Assembly: GCA_016987375.1 (NCBI GenBank) | Contig: PJRA01000361.1 | Location: forward strand, 359,110-414,290 | Length of the DNA: 55,181 bases | Reading direction: 5' to 3' | Source of the DNA: Brachionus koreanus | Lineage: Eukaryota; Rotifera; Eurotatoria; Ploima; Brachionidae | Shown: piece after piece, positions 1-12,500 of the stretch | Numbering within the stretch: position 1 is the first letter of the stretch | Layout of the letters: each line of letters begins with the position of its first letter | Program-made: the position numbers and the translations under genes | Notes under the pieces: model-generated | What the model was told of the DNA's origin: nothing | Databases searched by the model: none | Seen by the model: only the letters and a program-made list of their open reading frames with translations

Positions 1-5
1 AAAAA

Positions 6-811
6 TCAAAAAATTTCTAACAATTTCTTGGCATAATATTTGAAATTCATTTCTATCAATTTAATTGAAAGATCTTTAACAAATGCTTCATAGCTGTACT
101 GCTGTGACCAAGTGAGCAGCATTTGATAGCAACATTCTCTGAGACCATCAATAGGAAGGTGTTTTGCCTCGATTTGAATTAATGTCGTTTCTTTGAGACC
201 AAGAAACCTGCCTATTGACTTCCAATTTTCGCACATAAAATCTGATGCATTCCACATAACTTTTTCATTTAGTCTAATATTATCAATTGATTTTTTTTTG
301 CTTATCAACTTGAAATATAGCTGAGCGTCCTTTTTTTTATCAAGACAAATAGATTTTCCAAATTTTTGATTAATCACATTTAACAAAAAGCTCAAATTGC
401 AATTTTCTGGACGTCTGAGACGCCACCTGATCAACATTTGATAAAAACATTCCAACAAGTCGTCGTATTTATGCTCGATTAACATTATATCTTGATTTGA
501 GAGTGTCAAATACTTAGCCAGCGATTTCCAATCATGTAGACTGTCGTATTCGCTGCAAATAGTCCACAAAGCCTTGTCATCCAATTCTGAATCATGGCTG
601 GCTCTAAACACTGGTCTTTTTGTCTTTGAACAACAATCAGCTTCATCGTCAAGACTAATTTTTCTCTTTAAAGCAGTTCGACTCTTCCAATAAAATCATT
701 AATTAGCTTTCTATTCATAAGGATATAAAGAAAATTTACCTCATCAGGTTGAATAGCTTGATGTCTGGTTCTAATTGGCTTGACGAACGGAATTTTTTCG
801 TCGTTGAACAT
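6..811 (-). CDS. Tandem Death-domain protein, two exons
   Basis: Exons run 811-740 and 683-6, with a 56-nt GT-AG intron at 684-739; the product is about 249 residues. The start is the ATG at 811-809. The long frame alone has no ATG at its head, so the first exon is needed. Two Death-like six-helix modules can be seen, at about residues 55-120 and 165-245. Each has the pattern W-K-S-(L/I)-(A/G)-(K/R)-(Y/F)-L-x-L, an I-x-x-I-E core and a Y-Q-M-L-x-x-W helix. Death domains mediate homotypic assembly in apoptosis, NF-kB and innate-immune signalling. There is no kinase, caspase, ankyrin or TIR segment, so it looks like a pure adaptor. The two modules resemble each other, which suggests internal duplication. 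No ortholog is recognised. Confidence 0.72.
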
Positions 812-3800
812 TTTTTTTCAATTATATTTGTTCATACTGATTTTAAAATTTAATTCTAAAATGAGAGGAAAAAAATAATGAAATTTTGGCTCGTTATTTT
901 TTTTCTATTTATACCAGTTACTAGGTAACTAGACTCTAATTAAAAATTTAAATGATAAGTTATTTCATGCCAAATTCCTGTTGATTTATTACACTGAATT
1001 TGTTATCTTAGACACGTATTCGAAGCGTATCATATTAGCTCTATGGAGATTTGCAAAATGACTGCGGTTCCAAGCGTGAAATGTGTGTCAGCTACTCTTT
1101 GAAATTCAATCACCTGCTTGCAATATTAAATCACGTGACATAAATTTCAATTTGGAATTACAAAAATAAGAAAGAACTGTGATCGTATAACTAAATAAAA
1201 TGCTATTTATACACACATGTAGATTGCTCACCTAGATTCTTTGAAATCACGCATCGGGAATTGTTTCCGAGCGACTTTGATTTCAAGAATTTAATATTGG
1301 CTTAAGAAAACAAAGAAAATGAAAAAAAAAAAAAAAGAGAAAAAATTAATATTTTTACTTTATTGACTTTTTAATAAAAGTTTCCAAATCTTTTAAATCA
1401 AGCGAACTAATTTGGTTAATTTTCTTTAGAATTCGGTATTTAGTAGAGTCTTTATCGATCGGATTTAGAGCAGGAAACAAAAAATGTCCGCATTTGGTCC
1501 AATCGACTTATCTTAAATCGATTATTAATGATTCATTTAGCTGATGTCAAATTTCCCCCAGATTTAGTCAAAGATAAACTAACTAATATTTACTCATTAT
1601 TAGTTGCATGTGCTCCACGAAATCTAGAGAGAGAAAAAAGTTTCGCAATTTGACAGGTGCATAGATTTTTATGTAGTTTTATTTGCATGAAACACACGAA
1701 CCGATTTGTTTGCCATTGACTCGGTCAACAGATGACTTTTTTTTAGAAATTCAGTCCAGCTTTTTATAGCCAAATTAATAAGTCTTTAGGTAAATATGAT
1801 AAGGCTGATTATACCTCTTGATGAAATGCTAGTTCTCCAACTAAACTAAATCTTATTATAATTATTGAGTTTCGACTGGTCTAATTCTACAGCAATTCGA
1901 TATTATCAACTCAAATACTTGATTTATTCAAATACATTAATACATTCTATTTGCTATTTGATTTATTTGTGTTTTGTCAAGCAGTTTTGTTAAATTTTCT
2001 AATTTCATTTTATTCAATATTGAAAAAAAAAAAAAAACTGATTTTAAATGCTCTTGTCATTTAAACAAATATATTTGATTTGAAAAACCTAAAAGACAGT
2101 CTATTGGACTGTAATCACTACATGTACCATAAAAGCTATATTTGACTCTATATTGACCTTGGAAGAATCTTTTAAATTAAAATTTAAAAATATTGTCTTA
2201 ACAAAAAAATAAGAAAAAAATAAAATTGATCAAATTTTAATGATAAGTTCAAAAGAAATTGGGGAAAATTGGTCTGCTTTTTTTCTTATTTAAAAAAATT
2301 TAGCATTTAAATATCGCTAGGTATTAAAATTCTTAAAATTTTAAGCTCAATAAATGTCTCAAAAACAATTAACTTTTGAAAATAACCTCAAGACTTATTG
2401 ACATAAATAGTTATTGACTCAGATTTGCGCTATTTTTTCATTAAATCAGCGCTAAATTTAATTAAAAACCGAATAAACAAATTAAAAACATAATAAAAAA
2501 GTATAATATTAACTACGTAATTCTGTTATAATTATTAAAAATAGAGTTTGGATTTTTAGTCCTTTCTTCCAGCCAAATGTACTTAGTTCATAAAAAATAA
2601 GAAATTTTTAAAATTGATAAAAAAATTTAATATAAAAATAAATGCAAATAAAAAGTTTTAATTTTTTTAATTTTGTTTCACTGCTTATTACACTGGTAAA
2701 TGAGAAGAGACGCGGTTTTGAACCAAGATTCAACAATTATCCCACATACTACTTTGTAATTGCTAATTTGTCATTGATTCCTTTCTTAAAAAAAGAACAC
2801 TTTTTTATTTCTAAATTTTAATTTTTGTTTTAAGATTAATTAAATAAATAAACTTGTATAACAATTATTTTATTGATTAGAAAAAGAACATGTTTTGATT
2901 CAAAATTAATTGACTAAGAATGATTTTCTCATGGACTAGTGCAAAAAACAAACAAGTTATTTTATATCAAACGTTGTTAATTAAAAATTAAAAAAATACT
3001 TGAATTCAGGTAATTGTGGAGTATAGCGGCGTGCAGATTTGGAAAATTTTAATCACATACTTGAGCCTGACTAGTGATTTATTATAGGTAAATATAGAAG
3101 AGCACAGGAAAACATCAGGACTAATAAAAACAAATTTAATCCTATAAGTGGTTTAATTAAATTTTAAATCCAATGTTTATTTTGTGTTTAGGTAGGAAAC
3201 AAGCAAAACAAATGGACGATGAGTGGATATCGAGTGCGGAAAAAAATGTCAAATTGTCGTTTCTAATTTATCTCAAGTCAAACCTCTCTTTTGCTTCGTT
3301 TTCTCAATGGAATACACTGGCCTCAAGCTCTCACTATTTCTCTTTTATTTATTGTTTTCTTAGCGAAACACAAAAATTAATAAAAATAATTCAAAGCCTT
3401 TAATTAAAATTCGTGTTTTATTAACTCTCTTAAGAAGTTGTTTTAACACATTTTTGTGTTTTGACTTGTGGCTATTTTTCAACTCACAGCTCTTAAAATG
3501 TTTTTCTAAATTAGCTTATTACTTTAACAATGCGTAATAATAAATCCTCAAATCATACAGTTTATTTATTTATGAATAAAAAAATAATAGGCAAAACCAA
3601 AAAAAACAATACAAATTTATTTGTTTTAAACATTTGTGAATATATCATAATTAATCTAAGACACAATAGTCCTTGAAATAATCTTGTACAGGTCACACTT
3701 CCATTAGTAGAATGGGTCAAGAGAGACTTATCACAGTCCTCGCTCGCATGATAACATCTATCTTAATGTATCGTGCTTGAAATTAATTTTAAGGGAAGTA

Positions 3801-4854
3801 CGCTAAGTATTTAAATAATAAAGATAACGTGAATTTTAAACTTATAACTAAAATTGGGCCAAAATTGATCTTTAACATGACATTATTTGCTTATAGATTC
3901 CAATTACTTAAATTAAAACCTTAAATATTTAATTAAGTTTAGCTTTTTAAATCAACAAATAAAAAAGCATCTCAAATGAACTGTTAATGCCGATTGAAAT
4001 TGAGAGCTATTGACAGCTACATTCAATTGTTCTAGTCAAAGATAATTTGAATAAACAACCTTTAAGACTTTGTTTTTCTTTGTTTATGAACCGTCAATAA
4101 TGGAATATTTATGAGCCTTTTGTCGCTAAACTAGAACTTGAATTGAATAAACTATTTTGTATCCGATATCAAGTCCTATTGTGTCAAATAGCGACCTCTT
4201 TAATCCATTTTACTTCCTTCAGGTTATGTTCCAGTTTAAATTCTGAATAACTAGATCTCTCCAGTAACTTGCATAAATTTAATCAGATTTCAAACAAGCT
4301 TTCAATTACCGATTCCGACAGAAGATTTAACATTCAGATCAGATTTTATCACATTTTTCTACTGCTTATTTCACAATCTTGATCATAAATAATACATAGT
4401 AATTATTTTAAATTGACTCTTTAATCTTTTTTAAATAATGCTTTTAATATTTCTAATTCAAAATTGAATAGTAAAAATCTCATAAGTAAACAAATTTAAA
4501 TTTTTTGATTAAGTGTTTTTTTTTTTAATCTGGAATGTAAAATTTCGATTAGGATAACAAATTTTCTTTTTAAATAAAAGTAAAAAAATATCATATTAAT
4601 ATTTTTTGAATTAAAAACTTTATTTTTGAAATTCTCTATATAACTACAACACCGACTCTAGCCAACTCGATTTTTTATAGTTTCACAGTTCAATACTTTG
4701 ATCTCTTGCGTTTAGCAAGTCTCTAGTATTTAACACTTTGTAAAAAATTAGACACAGCGCGATTAAAAAATAAAACGTTAAATGAATAAATTATATTAAT
4801 TATTCAATCAATTATTTTTTGTTAATAATTTACTTCAGTGAAATATCCAAAGTA
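812..4854. other. Non-coding AT-rich stretch
   Basis: About 4 kb without a supportable gene. It holds poly-A/T runs and scattered short open frames. The longest open frame (3173-3403, +) has biased low-complexity composition and no splice or homology support. Slightly less AT-rich patches at 1020-1120 and 3690-3780 have no readable content. Confidence 0.5.
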
Positions 4855-5690
4855 ATTTTAGAACCAGTCCACCACGCCATCTATGCTGACGATCTAGTTA
4901 TTTGGACTTCAGGCTCAAATAAAAAAGAGATCCAAAAAAAGCTACAAAAGCTATAAATATTATTAACAGTTTCTGCGAGAAAAAAGGACTCACAATAAAT
5001 AAAAATAAAACCACGCAGACTACGTTTACCACAGTCAGGTACAGAAAAAACTATGAAAAAACCATGGTCTTGAAGTCAAAATTAACGAACAACTTATTCC
5101 AATTGACCCGTTCCCATTATTTCTAGGTATCAAAGTTGACCCAAAACTAAGCTACACCCCCCACCTCAGACATATCACCAAAAGAATGGCAATCAGGATC
5201 ACCACTATCAACAAAATCAAACGATTAAAGCTTAAAAACAGCACTTACTTAAGGCTTATAATATTTTTTAAGATGATCAGATCTATATTCGATTACAGCT
5301 TCGCAATATATCAAGTCTCGTCTCCCAGTTTCAAAAAAAACTTACAAAAACTACAAAATAAAATACTCAGGCACGTAAAATATTTCCCATTAAAGACCTC
5401 AATCGCGCATATTCACCAAAGCTTAAATGTCCAACTAATCAAGGAAAGAATGAACCATCTTTTCTGTAAATACTGTATTAAACAAAATATACCAAGCTTT
5501 TTTATTAGAGAATTAAATCGATAATTAACATAATTATTTTATACAATCGTAGTTTTTTTTTTATATCTTTTACTTTTATCTTTTAATTTATACAATGTGT
5601 TAAAAATACAGGCTGAAAAGAGGGTTCTTACCGCTCGGATAAGCCTGAGGAGGTAAATCTCCAAAACTATTTATATATATATATATAATT
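4855..5690 (+). mobile_element. Decayed non-LTR retrotransposon, reverse transcriptase C-terminal half and 3' end
   Basis: Reading the three forward frames in turn gives a broken reverse transcriptase. An A-I-Y-A-D-D-L-V catalytic box with the Asp-Asp pair lies at about 4875-4900. It is followed by the thumb-type G-L-T-I-N-K-N-K-T motif, then F-L-G-I-K-V-D-P-K-L-S-Y, then a 112-residue open tail at 5186-5524 with the I-F-D-Y...L-Q-K-L-Q-N-K-I-L-R pattern of jockey/RTE-like elements. At least two frameshifts or stops interrupt it, so it is inactive. A more GC-rich 3' untranslated piece ends in a TA microsatellite near 5670-5690, typical of LINE tails. The 5' part is missing, consistent with 5' truncation during target-primed reverse transcription. 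Confidence 0.82.
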
Positions 5691-7198
5691 ATTTTTTGTT
5701 ATTTTCTTTATTATTTGTCTTATTACCGCGAACCATCAGATCCTAACAGTAAAATTATGGTTTGTGACATTATGTCTGAAGAATGAAAAATTTATTAAAA
5801 AAAATTTACTCGTAAATAGGTTTAGACTCTTTTATTAAAACATATAATAAAATTATGAAATAAAAATAGAATAAGATAAAAATTTAACTCTTTTTTGTGA
5901 TAAATTTTTCTGATTAAAATTTATGTCAGTCAATTCTAAAATATAATTCAATTTAATAAAGAAATTAATTGTTTTTTTATCCTGAAATTATGTGATTCGG
6001 AAAATAAACTTAAGTGTAAATAATTAATGAGTTGAAAAAGTAGCCTATTTTAAAACAATCAAAGCAAATAAAAATTTTTGGTTGCTAACTTAGGTTCCAT
6101 TTTCGTAAATCAATTATTAGAATTTTTAAAATTTCTTTTGTTCAATGAATTTTTTTATACCACACATTACTAAAGTATTTTTAGTCTATAAATTCTTAAT
6201 ATTTTTGCATATTACAATTCAGCATCATGTTTTTGAACACATCAAATTTAAAATTTTAAAATAATAGTTATGGCAGGACTGTGGAAAGTTTGGAATGGTC
6301 ATTAACCTCAATTTCAACCCCGTGTTGGTTAATTTTTTTGAATAAATGAAAGTGAACAAAAAATTCTAACTGTTATGAGACAAACAAATGAAAATAGTGA
6401 TTTTTTTTTTGAAAGACTAAATTTTTAATGCAGATTCCTCTACAGGCTTCCAGTATGGAAGATGTTCAGATTCACCCATTTCCCACTTCTGTACATCAAT
6501 GTTGCTTTTACTTCATAGTTGTACAGATGAGTTTTGTTTCCTTGCTATAGCTGGTTGATTTCTATGCAGGGCGGATACTTGGAAAGGTACTCTTTGCTAA
6601 AGCAAAAAGACTAAATTTAAATTGGAAAAATGAAAATAATTTTACATTTTTACATTGCTATATTTTTTAATTTTAATTTTTATTTATCAAATAATTTGAG
6701 AGAATTTTTTTTAATTTTCTGAAAAGTTGCTCAAAAAATCTAAAAATATGAAAATTTAAAAATATTAAAATTATTTTCATTTTGCCAATTTAAATTTATT
6801 TTTTGCTTATTCAAACTAAACAGGAAGATATATTTAAAATTTCAAAAATTTTGTGTGTCAATTTAAATTACTTTAAAAATCTGTTTACTAATTTTGACTA
6901 ACTGAGTGATCTTTTTAAAAAAATAAAATTAGATTGTATCAATAAAAGATTAAATTACTATTTTGAAATTGTTTTTTATTTAAGAAAAATCTATTTGCAT
7001 TTAATTCTCTTTTTAAATTCTAGAGATACTGAAAATTATAGAAATTTAAATTTTGTAAATTTGAGACAAACATTTTTTTTTTAATTATGGAAGCATATAT
7101 ACACTCACAATAAATTCCAAATTAAATTCAAAATTAAATATACTCTTGGTAATGCAAAAATTTAAAAAAAGTACGCTTATCAGCTAAAAAAAAGTAAA
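5691..7198. other. Non-coding stretch with one coding-like island
   Basis: Mostly AT-rich. At 6430-6600 a patch clearly richer in G+C reads on the minus strand as two open pieces in different frames, K-E-Y-L-S-K-Y-P-P-C-I-E-I-N-Q-L and Y-N-Y-E-V-K-A-T-L-M-Y-R-S-G-K-W-V-N, each ended by a stop. It looks like a frame-broken relic of unknown origin. A miniature element follows at 6624-6786. Confidence 0.4.
6624..6786. mobile_element. Miniature inverted-repeat element, family GGCAAAATGAAAATAA, copy 1
   Basis: About 163 bp with terminal inverted repeats: GGAAAAATGAAAATAATTTT on the left, and the reverse complement of ...ATTATTTTCATTTTGCC on the right. Two further copies occur in this window at 27314-27483 and 32458-32633, with the same ends and a similar AT-rich middle. 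The flanks are the near-palindromic tttaaatt/aatttaaa, so the target duplication cannot be read cleanly. There is no coding capacity. Confidence 0.75.
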
Positions 7199-9323
7199 CT
7201 AAAGCTCATTTTTCTTTTCATTTTGGTCAAACTCTTCTTTTGAATTGCTTAAACCATGTTCGATCAACTTGAACAATTTTCCATGAACTCTAAATTTGTA
7301 CAAGCATGTAAATTCTTTGTTGCCAGCATTAGACTCTATCTTTAGCTCGATCACCGAAATAGGTTTTTCATATTGATGCTGAACACTAAAAAACTGCAGT
7401 GTATTCTGCGACTCATTGTCATAGCGATAATTTCCAAGCAAAAGTCTAACATCATCGTTGATTGAGTCTTTGCTCTCATAACCGTAAACAGAGAAGTTTT
7501 GCGGCGCACTATCAATCACGCCAGTTAGAGACAATTCTTTGGGTATATGCTCAAGAGAAAACGAACTAGGCTGAATTCTGGCAGCTAGTTTGATGAAAAG
7601 ATCAGCTTTGGCGCCTTTGAAGGCCCAACAATTGCCAGGCTGCATGGAACCTTGGATTACGACACGCGGCGATACTGACAATCTAGTTATTGGCACATTC
7701 AAGACGGTAATCCATCTAGAATTATCAACATAGTCCTCTGTGCATCTAGTGAACAATACCGATCCTCCAACAGACTCACTGGCAAAGTCAGTCATACCTG
7801 TCTTATCTGCATTATACAAATAAAACGTTTTGTTTATATATTCTTCTATTTTTTCAAAAGTAACCAAATCACCCAACGATTTGTCTTCATTCAATTTTGA
7901 TTCGTGCATTTTACTTAGCAATTTTTGATACCTTGAATCCAAATCGTTGAGCATTTGTTTCACTTGATTTAGTTCGCTCTCGTAGCTTTTTTTCGATTGA
8001 ACCAAATGATCAGCCAATTTGTTTGTCATTATGCTCAATGTGTAATTAAAAATTTGGTCGAATTCTTGTCTTATTAGAACATGGCTTTTTTGTGTCTCCT
8101 TGAAAGCAGTAACAGTTTCGTCAAAAATTTTATTTTTAATTGCCTCAAGACTTTTGACCAAGTCTTCGTTTTTGAAGAAATTTTTTGCCAAGTCAAATCC
8201 GCCTACTGTAGCATCTTTATACTCAATGAATGTTTCTTTAATGATGTTGGTCTTGTTTTTGAGCATGTAAAAAGCCTCTGGAATAAATTTGATAAAAAAT
8301 AGATCAACTTTATGGCAAATATGGTTAATTTTATCCCTGTATAAATCAATGCTATCCTCATTTATTTTTACTTTAAAATATTTATCAAGATAATTTTCAT
8401 TAATGTTATGATATAAATTTTCTTTTTTATCTAATTTGTTAAGGCCATAGAGCAAAAAAGGCGCTAATAAAATCAAAATCAAAGGTACTTTAATTGAACA
8501 GCAATTAAAAAAATTTTTTTTTGGCCCTTGTGAAACAGAAACTCTGACTGCTGTTGTAGCTGTTGTTGTTGTTGAAATACTAGGTCTTTTTTCAAGCTTT
8601 GCACTAACTTGTTCAATCTCAATGCTTTTATTGATTGATTTTTCTTCGCTGCTTTTGTTTAGAAAAGATTTTATTTTACTACAAACGCCAGCAGATTCGT
8701 CCGGATTTGTTTGATTCAGAGAATTTTGTGGTGATCGACGAGGACGACGGCACAAATTGGGCATTTCTACATTGTCGTTTGCCAATTCTTTGCATTCTTT
8801 TAAATAGCTGCTTCTAAAAATAAAGTCTAGTCAATGGCATACTTGAGGGAGTGTTTAACTTACGATTTAGCATATGTGTAATCAGTTCTAGGCTTGTTTC
8901 TAAAAAATGAAAAAATTAAATTTTGCACAAGGCTTTTGTGGATAAAGCTAACTCGTTCGGAAATGAGTATTTAGTCAAGTCTATTGATTTGAGGTGGTGG
9001 AGCATGTTTTCTTTTTCTCTGATCAGTTTTTCAGTATTTTCTGCTGTTTCACTAGCCATTTTACGAATTTTTTGATAATTAATTGCTTCCGAACTAGACA
9101 AATTGTTTATGTTCATGTTACTTCCTAGTACAGGCACGCTTTTCGAGTTGTGAGAGGTGTTTATCTCCGATCCGTTCATAAAGTATTCGTGCATTGAACT
9201 GGTTACTTGAGAGGCAAGCTGGTTTTTCTGGTCATGACACGGAGTCGATGTAGTGTGTGTCTTGGCTGAATCAGATTTAGATGGCACTTTGGGCACCATG
9301 AATCCAAAGCTAGCATTTTCCAT
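7199..9323 (-). CDS. SUN-domain inner nuclear membrane protein
   Basis: The model has exons 9323-8953, 8899-8864 and 8813-7199, about 673 residues. Introns are 53 nt (8900-8952, donor GTTAGC) and 50 nt (8814-8863, donor GTAAGT). Phases agree across both joins, and the big exon has no ATG at its own head. The C-terminal ~175 residues are a SUN (Sad1/UNC-84) domain, with G-N-C-W-A-F-K-G, E-H-I-P-K-E-L-S and a closing C-L-Y-K-F-R-V-H-G. A single hydrophobic segment (V-P-L-I-L-I-L-L-A-P-F-L-L-Y-G-L) lies about 230 residues from the N-terminus, followed by a long coiled-coil-like region. SUN proteins trimerise in the perinuclear space and hold KASH proteins, forming the LINC bridge. The N-terminal nucleoplasmic part (exon 1) is not recognisable and could instead be a separate 135-residue gene. 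Confidence 0.88.
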
Positions 9324-10029
9324 TCTGTTTTTTACTCTAATTTAATTGTAAGCTCTTTAAAATTTAATTTAAAATGCAGTTTCTCGCTCTGATCTGATTC
9401 TATACATGTGTTGTTAACTTTTGCTATAAAAGCGCAGATAGCTTGTATAAAAATCAATTAATAATACACATATATATATATATATATATATATAACGCAT
9501 AAATATACTAAAAATTTTGTCCTTGATTTAAATTTAGAATAATTTTCAGCAAATTTTTTATCTTTAAATAGCATTTTGAAGTGTTGTACATTTTGAATTT
9601 AGATTTTTCTCAAAAAAATTTTTTTTTAGCAGATGAGATTTTTTTTGTAGAAAAAAAATTTTTTTCAAGTATGTATCTTAGCAACATTGTTTTTTTTTTT
9701 TTTTCTGTAAAGGAAGTGTGTGCTATTGAAGAGCACAGAAAAGCTGCCTTGTATTGACAAAAAAATCGCATAATTGCACGAACTTAGTCAATACGGACCT
9801 GAATTTAAAATTGCAAGAATTTTAAATTTTAATATTCATAATTTTTTCTATTTTATTAAAACTCAATTTTAAATAGGACACCTTAGCTCATGCACAACTT
9901 TACAAAAATTATAAATTATTTTAAGTTAAATGGAATTTTTATTTTAGAATAATTCTATTTGAATGGTATAATACTCGCCATCGATTTGAATGAATGAAAA
10001 GTAAATATTTCAAGTTAAATTTGTTCGAC
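9324..10029. other. Divergent intergenic region with TA microsatellite
   Basis: This region separates the head of the SUN gene (minus) from the head of the SLC17-like gene (plus). It contains a TA dinucleotide run at about 9471-9494 and a TATAAAAG at about 9424-9431 on the plus strand. That is 600 bp from the next start codon, too far to assign without a 5' UTR intron. Confidence 0.4.
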
Positions 10030-11550
10030 ATGTCATCATCTAATCATATATTACCCACGTCAACAACAAATATTCTCATACAGCCGCTTATTTCAGCTGA
10101 CGAAGCCATAATTCAAAACAAAAAATGGACCAAGTAAAACTATTTATTTTTTAGGAAAAACGAAATGAAAAATTTTCAAAAAGGGAAGAAAAAAAGATTT
10201 GGACATTCACTTTGTTTTTAGGAGCCATGTGTCTCTTTTCAGTGCGAACCATAATGTCTGTGTGTGCTTTAGAAATTTCCAAAGAGTTCAACTATGACAA
10301 GACCCAAATGGCCACTTTGTTGTCGAGCTTTTTTTACGGCTATCCGATAACCCAAGTGCCTGGTGGATTTTTCAGCGATAAAATTGGCGGCGATCTGATC
10401 ATATTTTATGCAGCTATAGTCTGGTCGTTTCTTACTTTTTTCCTACCTTATGTAACTATTCTGAGCACTGACAAATACACAGTTCTTTCTCTCATTACCC
10501 TACTTCGTTGCCTCACTGGTGGATTTCAGGGTTTCCACTATCCTGGTACCAGCAGTTTGGTATCGAAAAAAATTGTTGAAAACGAACGAGCATTTACATT
10601 CAGTTTTATAACTTCTGGTCAGCATTTGGGGTAAAATAGTTTTAATCAAAATAAAATAATCACATAAATTTTTTTTATTTTAGAACTCTTTTTTGTGGCA
10701 TGTTTGCTTCCATAATTCTTGAAGAATACGGATGGAGATATACATTTCAGCTGATAGGAGTAATGTGCTTTTGCTGGGTTATTTATTACAGAAATAATGT
10801 GCTCATTAAATCACGAGCACATTTGAACATACTGAATGCAAAAGAAATAGTTATAAATACTGACGATCAATCGAATGCACCTAGTCAATCAAACTCTGTT
10901 CCGTGGAAGGATATTTTGTCCAAGCCTTCGTTTTGGTAAGCACATTAGAGAAAATAGAGAAAATTATTAAATATTGAATGCTAAAAAGGTCGTTAATAAT
11001 TGCTCATGTGTGTCAAAATAATGCCTATTACATGTTATTGACATGGTTGCCGACATATTTTCAAGAAAATTATCCCGGCTCTAGAGGATGGATTTTCAAT
11101 GTTGTACCATGGTTAATCTCAATGCCTAGTACAATATTTGCAGGATGGCTAGCCGACAAATTGATTGCTCGTCGACAATCAGTGACATTTGTGCGCAAAT
11201 TTACGGCATTTATTTCTCTGTGTGGTGCTGGTGTTTTTTTAGTTCTGATATCACAAGTAAAGTCCTATTCATCAGCATTGTTCTTAATGGCTTGTACGGT
11301 TGCCTGTTGTGGCTTTCATAATGCTGGTATAATGGTAAACCCACAAGATTTGGCTCCCAAATATGCAGGCTCAGTTTTCGGCGTTATGAATACTATTGGT
11401 GCTTTGCCCGGCTTTATTGGTGTCAAGTTTTCCGGCTATGTTCTCGAAACTACAAAAAGCTGGTCCATTGTTTTCAATCAAACGGCTGGTCTATGCTTTT
11501 TCGGCTTCATTGTCTATTTTTTGTTCGGAACTGGCAAAAAAATTGTCTGA
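10030..11550 (+). CDS. SLC17-family anion/nucleotide transporter (SLC17A9/VNUT-like)
   Basis: Four exons: 10030-10133, 10184-10630, 10684-10935 and 10989-11550, giving 454 residues. The introns are 50, 53 and 53 nt. All joins keep phase 2 and rebuild the SLC17 alignment across each boundary, for example S-G-Q-H-L-G-T-L-F-C and K-P-S-F-W-S-L-I-I. This is a major-facilitator protein of about 12 membrane segments. Family marks are F-F-Y-G-Y-P-I-T-Q-V-P-G-G, the D-K-I-G-G-D loop, the arginine in L-R-C-L-T-G-G-F-Q-G that in VNUT is needed for substrate binding, and L-T-W-L-P-T-Y-F in segment 7. SLC17A9 loads ATP into secretory vesicles and lysosomes using membrane potential and chloride; that substrate is inferred from similarity. 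Two of the three acceptors are AAAAAG|G rather than pyrimidine-rich. Confidence 0.88.
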
Positions 11551-12500
11551 TATTTCTAAAATTAATATTTTTTTTTAGGAATTATTTTTAATAATTTTAG
11601 GTTTCTTATTTGTTAATAAGTTTTATTTATAAATTTTTTTTTTGATTTTTATTTTCACAATTCTCACTTAAGACAAAAATAAGGCGAGTTATTGTTCTCT
11701 TAAATATCATTCAAATTTCAAGTATAAATTTAAATTTTATTAAGATAATAGAAAATTTACACACAGGAGCTTTCTTTTTTTAAACTTAATAAATAATATC
11801 TATTTTTTTTTATTTTAGTGAAAACCCGATACTTTCATAGTGTTTTGAGTTTTCAATTCGTAAATTAATTTAACCTTATTTATTTTAAAAAAATTAAAGT
11901 AAATAAATGAATAAATTTTATTTTAATTAAAAGAATTTTTTGGTTTCGTTGATTTTTTTGACAAATTTATTTAATATAAATAAATGAAAATTCTAAGTAC
12001 TTAATTTTGAATGGTAAGTTAAATGAGTTTTGAACATGAATAAATATTTACATATTAAATTACAATGGGAGAATTAGAGATTAAATTTTTTAGGTCAGAA
12101 AATCAGAAAATAAATTTGATAAAAGCGCAGAAAAGACTGCGTATCAAAACGGTTTATCTGAAAAACAAAGAAAATCAATTAACGTAAAATTAAAACCAAG
12201 AAAATGGTAAAATATAGAAATTTAATTTACATAAAATTATTAAATGAATTAATTGTAAAAAATTATTAACACAGATTAAACTAAATTTTTTTTTTTATTA
12301 AAATATTTTAAAATTAATCAATATTCTTGAATAAAAATTTTAAATATTATTTTTTTAATTCGTAAAATTGTAAGTAATTCCATTAAGATATACAAGAATA
12401 TTTCCGCTATAACTAACAACTAATCTCTCTATATTATTTTCATTTTTAAATTTTTAGAAAAAAATTTTTTTAGTTTTTAGTCTATTTATCATCTGTTGTA

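Noticed and set aside
3173..3403. 76-codon plus-strand open frame
   Set aside because: No homology, no splice context, no ATG-proximal promoter, and a composition like the surrounding filler.
8900..8928. 29-nt micro-intron joining the first SUN exon
   Set aside because: A 53-nt intron with donor GTTAGC (8900-8952) ends at the same acceptor, keeps the frame and fits the normal intron size here.
10134..10154. 21-nt intron in the transporter gene ending at TTTTTTAG
   Set aside because: Too short, and it leads to a stop. The 50-nt version ending AAAAAG|G gives the right frame and family sequence.
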